Part shown: positions 32,278 to 44,409 of the stretch, piece after piece | Layout: the number at the start of each line of letters is the position of its first letter | Position numbering within the stretch: the first letter of the stretch is position 1 | Assembly: GCA_034509735.1 (NCBI GenBank) | Contig: JACGWO010000006.1 | Location: 32,419,141 to 32,483,140, forward strand | Direction: 5' to 3' | Source: Sesamum alatum | Taxonomy: Eukaryota > Streptophyta > Magnoliopsida > Lamiales > Pedaliaceae | Length of the DNA: 64,000 nucleotides | Made by a program: the position numbers and the translations under genes | The notes under the pieces: generated by a model | Seen by the model: only the letters and a program-made list of their open reading frames with translations | What the model was told of the DNA's origin: nothing | Databases searched by the model: none

Positions 32278-34280
32278 TTTTAGAATTGTTGACTGTGAAT
32301 CCAATCTTTTTAGGCTTATGTAACCTATTTCTGACATTCGTGGTCTAAATAAGTTTATTTTGAATAAAAGTGATGTTCAGTTACGGCATTAATACTTTGA
32401 TTGTGTTCACTTACTGCTTAATATCTATAATTGTTCAATGCACAAGCAAAGCCCACAGACCGGAAAGGTTCATCCAAGAAACTAGAATACGCATAGGTTG
32501 GCAGTCATGAAATCAAAGTCTGTGGATCGATCTGAAATACTCCAAGTCAAACGTCCTCGAGATTGGGTATCAAAGGTCCACTTGAGACTTGCATTAAATG
32601 ATTGCAGTCGCGTTTCATCGACAAGTAACGAGGGTCGTCCATGCAATATTAGTAGGTTAGCCAGCTTGGTGCCAGCTGACTGAGGTGACTCACGGGAATC
32701 GTCATATGGGAAACCTTGAGTAGGTTGGCCGATATGACTTGCATTCCTGGTTTCGACAGTACGAGATTGGTCCTTGGACTTGAAGGACTACTGTAGTCAC
32801 ATGCACACCGTGTCTGTATCTTAGGTTTGGCAAGAGGCTACCAAATCGAGAGTTACTATAAGCCCTATCTAGTACAGTCAAGATGTGTAATGTAAACAGT
32901 AGGTCCCAAGACAGATGTCGTCTCCTATCAAACGATTGATAGTAGTGTCTCGCTTATACTTTGAGACTCGTTCCTTATAAAATATGTGGCCATGGTGACT
33001 GAACATTGGGATAAGATCCCAGTGATGTTTCGGTGGGTAAACGGGTATTGGCTTAAGTCAAGGATGGGTACCAACGTATAACATCCATAGCGTAGACTAA
33101 TAGCTGTGAGATAGTAGACGGAAGGACAATGCTCATATCACATTCGGGACCTAAACGTTCACGCAATGATTTCACCTAGTCTCTAGTGCCATGGACCATT
33201 GCTAGACGGCCACCATGGTCACGGACGTATTCCTATCATATGATGATTAGAAATTCGCCTAAGAGCTGAGGGTGAACCTAAAGTGTCACACTCAATTCAC
33301 TGGAAATGGAGGAATTATTTAGGAATTAATTCCGGGAGGTCAAAAAATTTAATTAGATTAAATTGGTTCTATTTTTGGAGTGTCAAGCCTTTAAATAGTA
33401 ATTGGATTAATTAGGCCTGGTTCATGAATTAGATTTATGAATTAAAGAGAAGGGCTATTTACGTCTCTAAGTAGAATGAAGATGGAAAAATTAGTTTTGG
33501 GCTTCAGTATTTATTTGATATTTACTACAAGCCAATTAGGAATTGTTGGACTATTATATATGATTTAAAAGATCGACATACGAGATCGAATCTTGGGGCT
33601 AGTTGATATGAAGGGATAGGATTAATTTTGACTTGATCAAACCCTAAGTTGACTAGGATTTGACTAGGTCAAATTCCTAGTTGTGTGAGGTGTGCCTCTT
33701 TTGAAGAGTTTGAGTAGGATTAGGAAGAGTACTTCCTTATAAATACTCATAGCACACACACACACACACACACGATTGTCGCCCCCTCTTTCGCGTCGAT
33801 CCTCTCTCTCACCACTTAAAATAACTCTCATGTTCTCTTGTCTTTGATACAAGGGAACGTTTAACAATCGATCACGTTAAACCAATAGCGTTGGTCGATT
33901 GTTCCTCCTTTTCATCCTGATCTCTTGCTAGCACGAGGGAATCAAGATCTAGTGAATTGCGTGGACGATTTAAAGGATTCCTATATCGGGATCTCGGTGG
34001 CAAAACGTGGAACCATGCGTGTAGCTGGACGAAGAAGTCTACAATGGGTAAGTAACGTTCGTAGTATTTACTTTCGTTCCAACCCTATGGCTTCCATGAA
34101 ATCGAGCATGCTTGTTTTCTATTGTTCATGAGATACACTGAACGCATAGGAGATTCAAGGAAACACCCCTTGAACGATTCTTTAATTCCGTCGTTTATGC
34201 ATGTTTTATTTACATTTATGTTTTGAATACATCGCGCTTTCGCACGCGCCCTCTCTCGGGACGATCCACTTTGCATTACA
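32278..34280 (+). repeat. Copia B LTR d
   Basis: A 2003-bp LTR that starts TTTTAGAATTGTTGA (the terminal TG has mutated to TT) and ends GATCCACTTTGCATTACA. A TATA box TTATAAATAC at 33738-33743 is followed by a (CA)n run. It includes the conserved U3 block at about 33170-33300. Confidence 0.85.
33738..33743 (+). promoter_or_regulatory. TATA box of LTR d
   Basis: CTTATAAATACTC lies 1460 bp into the LTR, directly before a CACACA tract at 33752-33773. Position and context match the other LTR copies. Confidence 0.5.
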
Positions 34281-34405
34281 GTTAGACCGCATCATCTTGG
34301 CAGAAATAAGGTAGGCCGGTGAAACCAAGTCGGATATGACAGATTACTCATGCTTAGATAAGTCTGAGCGACATGGGTCATCGGCTTTAGGTCAAGTGAG
34401 AGATT
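34281..34405 (+). pseudogene. Residual internal region between LTRs d and e
   Basis: Only the last part of pol is left. GAGCGACATGGG, then CATCGGCTTTAGG and AAGTGAGAGAT (polypurine tract), match the end of copia pol. No primer-binding TGGTATCAGAGC follows LTR d, so leader, gag and nearly all of pol are deleted. Confidence 0.6.
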
Positions 34406-35050
34406 GTTAGAGTAGGTGACCAGAAAGCCAATTGAATTGGTAGTTTTGGGTACTATTTAACAATATTTATTGAAGTAATATTGACTTGATGAATATAGTA
34501 AGTATTCATGTATGGCACTATGTGTTTGTTTTGCTTACTGATTATGTTGAACGATATTTTAACGTCACAAGAATTGCCCGCAGACCAATCGGATATCCCA
34601 TGTAGTTGGGTTGCACATTGGATGGCAGCTACAAAACTAACTTTTGAGGGTTGATCTGAAATGTTCTGAGTCGAGGACCTCGAGACAGCGCATCGAGGGT
34701 CCTATAGAGACTTGCACTAAGGATTGCATTCATTGGATGAGTGTCGTGTTTCATCGGTGACAGACGTTGGACATCTATACAATATTAGCGGGTTAGTTGA
34801 CAAGGGTGTGAGCTGACTGAACTGACTCGTGGGAATCGTCATATGGAAGCCTTGGAGGCTTGGTTGGTATGACTGGAATTCCTGGATTCGATAATACGTG
34901 ATTAGTCCTCGGACTTGAGGAACCATGGCGGTCACATGCATATGATGGTTGTATCTTGGACTTGGAAAGAAACATCTGTATCTGGGATACATTCATTATA
35001 AGCCTAATACAATGCAGTCGGAGTATGCAGTGAGGACGATGGGTTCCAAG

Positions 35051-37041
35051 TGAAAGCCTAGGGTAGGCGTGTGGATCGTCCCGGGAGTAACGCGAATGCG
35101 GAAGCGCGGCATAATTTTAAATTGCAAGAATTTAAACATGCATAAATATACATTAAAATAAATGCGTTCAAGGGGTGTACCCTTGAAACTCCGGGGCGTT
35201 CAGTGTATCTCATGAATAATAAAACATACATATAAATCATGGAGGCCATAGGGTTCTAAAATAAAAGGGGACGAAAACCATAAAACCGGAAACCTACCGA
35301 TTGTCGTTTTCTCCTTCTAACCGGTACTCGCGTTGTTCCCCGATTTGCTCTAACATCTCGTTGAGACCCTCTAATTCGTACACGCAATCCGTCTACGTAT
35401 CTTGATCTTCGTGCTAGCGAAAGAGCAAGTATATTTTTGGAGGGGACGGATCAATCAAACGTTATTGATTAACGAGATCAATCCTCCTTAATATTCAATT
35501 GTCAAAACAAAATAACAAGAAAATAGTTTCTTGGAAGGAGGAGAGAGGTGCGGCCGAGAGGGAGAGGGAGGAGACGAGTGTGTGTGTGTGTGTTTCAAGA
35601 TTCATCATCTCCTTCAAAGTGTGTGCTAAGGAGTATATATAGTGGAGGAATCCTATTCCTCTTCTAGTTTCCTACACTTTGAAGACTCCACCATGACTAG
35701 GATTTGACCTAGTCAAATCCTAGTCAAATTCTAGCTTCTTTGGTCAAATCAATATTAGTGATTGATTTGTCCCTTTAATCTCAACCATTAATTTAATTTA
35801 ATGGAATATTTAAATCCCATTTAAATACTCCAAAGGGTAATAAATAAATATATTTAAGATAAATATATTTTTTTTCCAATTCCATTAAATTAATATCTAA
35901 TAAATCTAATTTATTAGATAAATCCCCTTTATCTAATAAAAGGAATCAATTCTTCCAAGAAAATAAAGACCCGATTAAATCCAATTTAATCCTTCCATTT
36001 CTCCAAAAATTTAATTTCAAATTAAATACGTTATGTGTGCGGATTGTGTGTGACTCTTTAGGTTCACCTTCAGCTAGACTTGGTTGGATTCCAAGAATCC
36101 GCCCATCACCATGGGTGGCCGTCTAGCAATGGTCTATGGCACTAGAGACTAGGTGAATATACAGGGATGAACATTTAGACTCTACAATACATCTATCCTT
36201 CCATCTACGGTCTCACCACTTAGGGTCTAGGGCACGAATTATGCAGGTACCCATTTTGGACCTAAGTGTCTGTCTGTCCTTTACTAAACGCCGCAGGGGA
36301 ATCCTTCCCCGCTGTTCAGTTACTGTGGCCACATATTTTAGAGACAAGACACAGAGTATTTGTAAGACACAACTGTCAACACCTTTTGACAGGAGGTAGA
36401 TCCTTTCTTGGAAACTACTGTCACTTTGTACACCGGAGTTGCACTAGATATGGCTTATGAATACTCAAGTGCATCTTGGCAATTTCTCACCATATCTAAA
36501 ATACAGTTCCGATGTACAGGTAAACTCAGCAATTCCTCAAGTCAAAGGACTTGATCTGTACCGTTAGAATCGGGAACACACGTCATACCTAACCGACCCT
36601 ACTCAAGGTCCTCCGTAAGACGGTTCCCGCGAGTCACCTCAGTCAGCCGCTCCCCGGCAGGCCAACCCACTAGCATTGCTTAGACGACCCTCGTCACCCG
36701 TCGATGAAATACGACAGCAGATGCTTAGTGCAAGTCTCAAGGGGAATCTCGGTACCCCAATTTCGAGATTCCTTGACTTGGAGATTTTCAAACTAATTCG
36801 GCGGAACTGATTTCATGGACCTACCTCCAAGCGTAGTCCCAGTCCCCGAAATGCGTTTTCAGTCTGTGGGCTTTGTTTGTGTAGTGAACAGTTATAAAGG
36901 AGATAAAGTGAACACAAACAAAGTACATGCCAAATGAATTTCACTTCTTATTCATTAAGGATTTATTAAAACCTCGAAATTGTTCAGACATAGGTTACAA
37001 TTCGCCTACCAAGATTGGCTACATGGTCAGATATTCTAACA
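35051..37041 (-). repeat. Copia C 3' LTR
   Basis: A 1991-bp LTR, ending GATATTCTAACA next to the polypurine tract. It is uninterrupted and so serves as reference for the split 5' LTR. A (GT)n run lies at about 35579-35593 beside TATATATAG near 35634. Confidence 0.93.
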
Positions 37042-37056
37042 ATCTCCCACTTGACC
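37042..37056 (-). other. Copia C polypurine tract
   Basis: On the minus strand GTCAAGTGGGAGAT immediately precedes the 3' LTR start TGTTAG. The same tract precedes LTRs d and e. Confidence 0.8.
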
Positions 37057-37574
37057 TTAAAGCCAATCGCCCATATCCCTAATCCCCATCTTCTCAACAT
37101 GTTGCGTATGAGCGCTCTGCGACATAGGCTTTGTCAGCGGATCTGCTGTGTTGTCTGCTGAGTTGACTCGGTCCATCCGAACGTCACCTCTTCCTACCAT
37201 TTCTCTCAAAAGCTGGTAGCGTCTAAGAATGTGTTTGGAACGATGATGAGATCTCGGTTCCTTTGCTTGCGCCATTGCTTCGTTGTTATCACAAAAGATG
37301 ACAATGGGCTCGGCAATGCTACACACCACACCCACTCTTGGATGTAGTTTCTCTTCCAAACCGGTTCTTTGGCAGCTTCTGAAGCTGCTATGTATTCTGC
37401 CTCAGTGGTGGAATCTGCAGTGGTTGCTTGCTTGGAACTTTTCCAAGCCATTACTCCTCCATTGAGCCTGAATACATAACCTGATTGAGACTTGGCATCA
37501 TCATCATCAGCCTGGAAGCTAGCATTGCTAAAGCCTTCCAGGATCAGTTCTCCATTACCATAGACCAGGAACAT
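37057..37574 (-). pseudogene. Copia C RNase H
   Basis: The minus-strand frames give MFLVYGNGELILEGFSNASF, GYVFRLNGGVMAWKSSKQAT, DSTTEAEYIAASEAAKEPVW, then in a shifted frame IVIFCDNNEAMAQAKEPRSHHRSKHI and NTADPLTKPM. These are the RNase H motifs of copia polyproteins with the Glu (TEAEY) and Asp (CDNN) residues. The first Asp box reads GFSNASF where D is usual (YTDAS type), so one catalytic Asp is lost. One frameshift lies near 37300. Confidence 0.85.
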
Positions 37575-37823
37575 TTCCTTAGTCCTCCTTAGGTACTTAC
37601 GGATGCCCTTAACTGCATTTCAATGTACCTCTCCTGCACAAGACTGATATCTGCTCGTTACATTCAAAGCGTAAGCAATGTCAGGTCTGGTGCAGTGGAC
37701 CGTATATTGGATGCTTCCTATGGCAGAAGCATAGGGGATGATTTTCATCTTTTCAAGTTCCTCATCAGTCTGTGGGGACTGTTTCTTAGATAACTTGATC
37801 CCATGCCTTATGGGAAGGAATCC

Positions 37824-38497
37824 TCATTTGGAGTTGTCCATCCGAAACCTTTTTAGGACTTTCTCCATATACGAGTTTTGGGTGAGTCCTAACATTCTCT
37901 TAGATCTGTCCCTGAAAATCTGGATGCCTAGAATGTAGGAGGCTTCACCCAAATCCTTCATAGAAAACTGAGTTGATAACCATGCTTTTGTGTCACCCAA
38001 CATTCTAACGTCATTTCCTATGAGTAGAATGTCATCCACATAAAGCACTAGGAACACTATAGAGCTCCACTGACCTTCTTGTATACATAAGGGTCAGATT
38101 CGTTCTTGATGAAGTCATAACCCCGTATTACTTCATCAAAGCGAATGTTCCAACTTCGGGATGCTTGTTTGAGGCCATAGATGGACTTCTGGAGATGACA
38201 GACCTTCTGTTCTTCTCCGGAGACCATGAAAGCCTCCGGTTGATCCATGTAGATCTCTTCCTCAATGAAACCATTGAGGAAAGCCGTTTTCACGTCCATC
38301 TGCCATATCTCATAGTCATACCATGCTGCTATGGCAAGCAGGATCCGAATGGACTTAGCCATGGCTACTGGCGAGTAGGTGTCCTCAAAGTCGACCCCGG
38401 GTCGTTGACTGTACCCTTTAGCTACTAGCCTAGCCTTAAAGGTTGTGACTTCTCCATCAATGCCAATTTTTTCGCTTATAGACCCACTTACAACCAA
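37824..38497 (-). pseudogene. Copia C reverse transcriptase core
   Basis: The first frame (38057-38497) has FKARLVAKGYSQRPGVDF, TYSPVAMAKSIRILLAIAA, QMDVKTAFLNGFIEEEIYM and YGLKQASRSWNIRFDE. The second (37824-38057) has the catalytic LYVDDILLIGND and KDLGEASYILGIQIFRD. A break lies at 38057 between KVSG and MFLVLYVDD, and a TGA at 37824-37826 (CGA to TGA) interrupts the following RGFLP segment. The conserved YVDD box is intact. Confidence 0.88.
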
Positions 38498-39239
38498 CTG
38501 GCTTAACCCCTTTCGGTGGGTCTACAAGTGTCCAGACTTGGTACTCACTCATGGAGTCCATTTCGATTTTCATGGCCTCAAGCCATTTCCCAGAGTCGAT
38601 GTCAGACATCGCTTCCCCGTATGTCTTAGGATCCTTATCCAGCAGACTGGTCGTATTTAGAAAGCCATATCTCACCGGAGGTCGAGACTCTCTAGTTGTC
38701 CTACGGAGAATGGGAACGTCAGTGGTGACTGTGGATGCTGACTGTATAGGAGCTGGCGGTTCAGGTACCGAGGCTGGCCCTTCCTGAGGCCGTCCTTCAT
38801 GCCTAGCATGCTGGACTTCTCGAGGTTGGTCAGCCCTTCGGGTATCTATCCTGAATCCTCTAAGTGAGGAATCCGCGGCTTCCACTGATGACTGCTTTCC
38901 ATCACTTGATTCTTCAAGGATCAGTTCATCAGGTTGGATATCCTCTGGAAAGCCTTGTTCCAAGAACACTGCGTTCCTTGAAACAAATACCTTTTGTTCC
39001 AAGGGGTCATAGAAGTAATAACCTGCAGTTTCTTTAGGGTATCCAACAAACCTGCATAAGCTAGACCTAGATTCTAGCTTGTCTCCCACTAGCCTCTTGA
39101 CGTATGCGGGGCTACCCCACACTTTCAAGTAGTTGTAGGACGCAGGCTTGCCGTGCCATATTTCATATGGCGTTTGGGTCAATACACTGGTTGGCACCAA
39201 ATTAATAACTTGGCTGCAGTCTTCAATGTGTAGCCCCAA
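38457..39239 (-). pseudogene. Copia C integrase C-terminus and RT start
   Basis: 260 open codons. LTQTPYEIWHGKPASYNYLKVWG and CRFVGYPKETAGYYFYDP belong to the end of integrase. A low-conservation Ser/Pro-rich linker follows, then the RT start SGKWLEAMKIEMDSM, QVWTLVDPPKGVKPVGCKWV. The frame is lost at WVYKRK and continues in 38057-38497. It overlaps the preceding ORF by a frameshift at about 39200. Confidence 0.85.
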
Positions 39240-40459
39240 AAGGACAAAGGCAATTTGGTAAAACTCATCATGGATCGAACCATGTCTAACAGGGTTCGAT
39301 TCCTCCTTTCAGAGACCCCATTCAACTGTGGTGTCCCGGGAGGTGTCCACTCAGATATTATACTATTTTCTTTAAGATAATCAAGGAACTCAGTACTAAG
39401 GTACTCTCTGCCTCGGTCTGACCGTAGGACTTTAATTTTGCAGTCCGTTTGATTCTCAACTTCAAGTCTGAATTCTTTAAACCTCTCAAGAGCTTCAGAC
39501 TTGTACCTCATCAGGTATACATAACCATACCGTGAATGATCATCGGTGAAGGTTATGAAGTAGGAGAATCCACCTCGGGCCTGCGTCCTTAGTGGTCCAC
39601 ATACGTCTGTATGGACCAGGTCCAACAGACCTATGGCAAGCCTGCTTTGTCCTACAAAGAGCCTCTTTGTCATTTTCCCTCTTAGACAGGATTCACAAGT
39701 TGGTAGCTCACTCAAGTCCCCTACGTCTAGGTTCTTTGAGTCTACCAATCTCTTCATCCTGTCTTGGGATATGTGACCTAGCCTAGCGTGCCACAGTCGT
39801 GCATTCCCGTTGTTATCTATTTTACATTTGTGTTGAGCGTTTAGAATGAAGTTCGTTTGTTGCAAGATATAGAGCCCGTTATTAAGCGTACCAAGCAGAT
39901 GAGCAATTCCACACCTCATCAAATAAAAGCAATTTTTATTGATCATAAACTCATATCCACTATTGTCTAACAACAGAATGGAAATGATGTTTTTAATCAT
40001 ACTAGGTACATAATAAACTTGCTCTAACTCTATACTAATACGATCACTAACTACTAGAGTGGCGAATCCTACTGCTTCTGCCGAGATGGCCTTGCCATTC
40101 CCAAGCTTCAGGATCATATCCCCGCTACCCAGTTTTCTGCTTCTTTTCAGCACCTGCAAATCATTGCAAATGTGAGCTCCACAACCGGTATCTAATACCC
40201 AAGAGGCATAGTTAGTAACCATATTGACCTCAATCACAAAGATACTTTGTTTGGAGAGGAGTTTGGGGCACTTCCTCTTCCAATGACCTTTCTCACGGCA
40301 ATTGATACATATATCATATGCCCTCGACTGTTGCTTGGAATCAACCTGTCCTTTTTCTTTGCTTTTTCCCTCTTTGGCAATGGGAACACTTTTAATGTTT
40401 GTTTGTAGCTGTTTTAACGGTTTTTTCCTTTCCCTTTTTCCTTTTCCAACGTCTGGCAC
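39179..40459 (-). pseudogene. Copia C gag zinc knuckle, protease and integrase
   Basis: A long open stretch of 426 codons. The CCHC zinc knuckle is CINCREKGHWKRKC (residues about 51-64). The copia protease active site is WVLDTGCGAHICND (about residue 87). The GAG-pre-integrase zinc domain is LWHARLGHISQDRMKRLV with CESCLRGK. The integrase core has HTDVCGP, FTDDHSRYGYVYLM, LRSDRGREY and NGVSERRNR, giving the DDE residues. The end shifts frame into the next ORF. The segment is better kept than the rest of the element. Confidence 0.9.
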
Positions 40460-41072
40460 CCTTGCCTTTTCATCTTGGAAGTCGAAGCATCTCCAAATAA
40501 TACTGACGGCGTGGACTTTTTGGTTGTTGGCTCGTATTGCTCCAACATATTGATTAACTCATGAATACCCTTCTCAAGTGTGTTCATGTTATAGTTAACA
40601 ATAAATTGGTCGAAGGAGGGTGGGAGAGACTGAAGGATCACATCTGTGTACGTCTCGTTATCGAGGATCCTTGACCGTGCTCTTGTACAGAGGATCCTTC
40701 GGTCATTTTAGTTCCAAAGAACGCCTTCGTCGCAACATACCTAGTATGTCGGTCCGGGACTGCATAACAATCCTTCAGGCGAGCCATAATGGAAGGGACA
40801 TCGTCTAGCCTTTCATACTGCTTCTGAATCTCATTCGTCATAGAGGCAAGTATGATGCTACGGACTTTCCGATTATCCTTATATCAAGTCTCGAACGTCT
40901 CACGTTCTTCTGGCGTGGATCCTTCCGGCAAGGTCCTAGGGAACAGCTCGTCCATGACGTAGCCTTGGTTCTCGTAATCTAGGACTATCCTCAGATTGCG
41001 CAACCAGTCGTTGTAATTTGTTCAATTAAACTTGTTGGTGTCAAGTATGGTTGATAATGGGTTCTTAGACAT
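40414..41072 (-). pseudogene. Copia C gag
   Basis: The start codon at 41070-41072 follows the long leader. The protein begins MSKNPLSTILDTNKFN and contains DWLRNLRIVLDYENQGYVMD, ASMTNEIQKQYERLDDVPSI and LQSLPPSFDQFIVNYNMNTL, the UBN2-type copia gag pattern. Stops lie at 41022-41024 (TGA for Gly) and 40884-40886 (TGA for Trp). A deletion near 40640 removes a short segment. It would form the particle and bind RNA if intact. Confidence 0.88.
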
Positions 41073-41180
41073 TTTTTAAATCTACATTTTAAAAAACAGA
41101 ACTCGTGATCAGCAGAATTTAAAAGACGGAGGTTTTGATAAATAATTAAACGCTTGGTCTTTAGTCATTTAATGCTCCCA

Positions 41181-41189
41181 CTATTTATA
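41181..41189 (-). promoter_or_regulatory. TATA-like motif 110 bp upstream of copia C gag
   Basis: On the minus strand GTATAAATAGTGGGAG lies about 110 bp before the gag ATG. Copia D has the same motif at the same distance. It could be an internal promoter, but no functional evidence is available. Confidence 0.3.
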
Positions 41190-41844
41190 CGAAAACACGA
41201 TACTCTCAAACGTCATTTCCAGAAAACCTTTTCCTAGTGGGCTTGGGATCCATAGCGAATTTTCCCATACCGCGCTTTTACGATTCGCATGGAAAGAATC
41301 TTGTGGGAGGTATGCCATACCATTCTCGTTCCACGAGATTCCCAAGATAACTGCCTCACCCTTTCACATGATCCCGAGGACTCCAACCGAATCATGCTAA
41401 CTGGGCGTTAGACCCGACCCAATCGACCGAATCATAGACCCGCTGCTACCTCCACGACTCGTGAGACAGGTAACAGTGGTCTACTTTTCGTTCATGACAC
41501 AGTGCAGCCTCTTTTAAGTACGATAGTCGTGCACGACTCGTGAGACCACGCTATCGACCTAAATTAGCTTCCTCACTATGCCATGGATTGGAAGGCATGG
41601 ACAAACTCCTAGAGTCCATGTCCATTTTGTCTAGGGTCTAATATTTTGAACATTGGTCCAACCAAGTGAGAGTTGTAAATGACCGAGATCTCATACATAA
41701 ACACATTCATCCATAATGTGTAAATAAAAATTGCATCCCATAGTAATTATACGATAAATAAAACCATTCATTCACCATAACAGCCACATGCAAAATTAAA
41801 GCCTAGCACGCCCCTGTTGGATGATCACGACCCGAATCCTATGC

Positions 41845-41868
41845 GACCCACTGAGCCCGCAGTGGATC
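41845..41868 (-). other. Conserved leader hairpin (copia C)
   Basis: The minus strand reads GATCCACTG-CGGGCT-CAGTGGGTC. The 9-bp stem contains one G-U wobble in RNA and the loop is CGGGCT. The same structure is present in A (51914-51937) and D (61705-61728). Confidence 0.5.
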
Positions 41869-42589
41869 TATGGTCAATCTAGGGTTGGTCCTACACTATT
41901 ACATTAATAGCAACCTAATCATCATGCTTATGGGCCTTGGTGTCTTTTCTCTTTCAGATATCTATGGAAACGCCTTGGAACCTCCATTCTGGGTTTTCCA
42001 TGTGGGCCTTCCTTTTTCTCCACCAAATACATAAAAAATAAAATCCTCACTCCTATTATACTCTCATTACATATATAAAAAGAAACTCTAGCGAAAACCC
42101 GGGGGGAGTACATTAGGAGGGAGAAAGAATGCCTTATTATTCCAAGGCAACTAGAAGAGGAGAAGGAGAAAGCAAAAGAGGCACATAGGCCCAACATAAA
42201 TTAAACCATACATCCGGTCTAGAGCTCGCGATCATCCATTTCCATAAAACGCACATAATCACATGATCCAATCACATAAATACATGACTATAATCCATGA
42301 TTACCAATCATACCAATCCATGATAAATAAATGAGCTACGTACGAAAAATATGGTACAACCGTTGGCAATAACCTTTCTCGTTTAGGAAGACCCTTCCTC
42401 ATTATTTGAAGGTAAGTAATTCCCGGGATTCCAAATCCAATACATTCAACCTCCCAAATAATGTTCTTTAACAAAACATGCAAAATTAAATAAAACTAAT
42501 TTTTCAGAATTATCCAAAAAGTTAAAACAACGAGAAAACGATGATGTTAGCCGACCGCCGCCACCGGCAACATTTTGCCGGCGCACCCA

Positions 42590-43045
42590 GGTCAGTAGGA
42601 CCAGCCTGTTGTCCTTGCGCGCGCGAGCGCCTGGTCGGCAGCGCTGCGCACGCTTGCGCGCGCTGGCACCTCTGCCCGCGCGCGCCAACCTGCCTCGCCG
42701 CCTGCGTGCGCCTCCTACGCGCAGGCTGCGCGCGCGCACGCGCATAGGGTACGCCTAACGAGCGCGGGCGTGCAGACTCCGTTGTCTGCATGCGTGCGCG
42801 CCTGGTGGTGCCGCCTCATGCGCGCGCTCGCACGCGGCTTCCCTGGCCGCGCCCAGACGTGTTGGTCTGACGCGCGTGCGCGGGCTTCCCTGCCTGCATG
42901 CGCGCGCCCCCGGCCATCCGTCCGCGCCTGTCGTCCGGCCGCGCGCGCCGCGCGCGCCTGGCGAAGGCAGCGGTGCGCAGGCTCCCCTGCCTGCGCGCGC
43001 GCCTCTCCTGAGCGCACAGCATGCGCGGTCAGCCACCGGCTGGCC
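42590..43045 (-). other. GC-rich hairpin block of the copia C leader
   Basis: An abrupt GC-rich island in AT-rich DNA, made of alternating GCGC tracts and short inverted repeats. Clear hairpins are GCGCAGGC/GCCTGCGC around a 6-nt loop (42975-42996) and TGCAGAC/GTCTGCA around a 6-nt loop (42771-42790). Most frames are open only because stop codons are rare in such composition. Equivalent blocks occur in A and D. Confidence 0.7.
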
Positions 43046-43253
43046 ACGTGTGTTGTTTTCTCTTGTTTTATTCGTTTTTGCCCCCGTTTTCCCAAGAAAA
43101 ACAAGAAACCAACAGTACCAAAAATCATACATAATTAAAAGTAAGAAAACGACATGCTTTACGATAAAAACATCAAGAATTAATTAAAACATGCCATACA
43201 TGTTTTCATGCTCAAAACGCACACAAAAACCCTAGGCCTATACACCGAATCGG

Positions 43254-43265
43254 GCTCTGATACCA
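43254..43265 (-). other. Copia C primer-binding site
   Basis: The minus strand reads TGGTATCAGAGC one base inside the 5' LTR. This is complementary to the 3' end of plant initiator tRNA-Met, the usual copia primer. Confidence 0.9.
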
Positions 43266-44409
43266 CTGAAAGCCTAGGGTAGGCATGTGGATCGTTTCGG
43301 GAGTAGCGCGAATGCGGAAGCGCGGTATAATTTTAACTTTCAAGAATTTAAACATGCATAAATATACATTAAAATAAATGCGTTCAAAGGGTGTACCCTT
43401 GAAACTCTCGGGTGTTCGGTGTATCTCATGAATAATAAAACATACATATAAATCATGGAGGCCATAGGGTTCTAAAATAAAAGGGGACGAAAATCATAAA
43501 TCGAAAACCTACCAATTGTCGTTTTCGCCTTCTAACCGGTACTCGCGCTATTCCCCGATTTGCTCCAAGATCTCATATAGGAGACCCTCTAATTCATACA
43601 CGCAATCGCCCCACGTATCTTGATCTTCTTGCTAGCGAAATAGCAAGTATATTTTTGGAGAGGACGGATCGATCAAACGTTATTGATTAACGAGATCAAT
43701 CCTCCTTAATGTTCAATTGTCAAAACAAAAGAACAAGAAAAGAGTTTCTTAGGAGGAGGAGAGAGGCGCGGCTGAGAGGGAGAGGGAGGAGAGGAGTGTG
43801 TGTGTGTGTGTGTGTGTTTCAAGATTCATCATCTCCTTCAAAGTGTGTGCTAAGGAGTATATATAGAGGAAGAATCCTATTCCTCTTCTAGTTTCCTACA
43901 CTTTGAAGACTCCACCATGACTAGGATTTGACCTAGGTCAAATCCTAGTCAAATTCTAGATTCTTTGGTCAAACCAATATTAGTCATTGATTCCTTCCTT
44001 TAATCTCAACCATTAATTTAATTTAATGGAATATTTAAATCCCATTTAAATACTCCAAAGGGCACTAAATAAATATATTAAATATAAATATATTTTTTTT
44101 TCCGAGTCCATTAAATTAATATCTAATAAATCTAATTTATTAGATAAATCCCCTTTATCTAATAAAAGGAATCAATTCTTCCCAAGAAAATAAAGACCCG
44201 ATTGTGTGTGACTCTTTAGGTTCACCTTCAGCTAGACTTGGTTGGATTCCTAGAATCCGCCCATCACCATGGGTGGCCGTTTAGCAATGGTCCATGGCAC
44301 TAGAGACTAGGTGAATATACGGGGATGAACATTTAGGCTCTATAATACATCTATTCTTCCATCTACGGTCTCACCACTTAGGGTCTAGGGCACGAATTAT
44401 GCAGGTACC

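Larger units (their letters stand above)
41073..43253 (-). other. Copia C leader (5' untranslated region)
   Basis: This 2.2-kb non-coding leader lies between the primer site and gag. It is shared with A (51166-52518 and 54732-55585) and D (60269-62506). From the 5' end it has an AT-rich start, the GC-rich hairpin block (42590-43045), an AT-rich middle, a 24-nt hairpin (41845-41868), twin CTCACGAGTCGTG motifs (near 41455 and 41554) and a TATA-like TATAAATAG (41181-41189). Such a long leader is unusual for copia elements. Confidence 0.75.

Noticed and set aside
42715..43138. Several 100-137-codon frames on both strands in the copia C leader
   Set aside because: Composition artefact of the GC-rich block, located in untranslated leader between primer site and gag.
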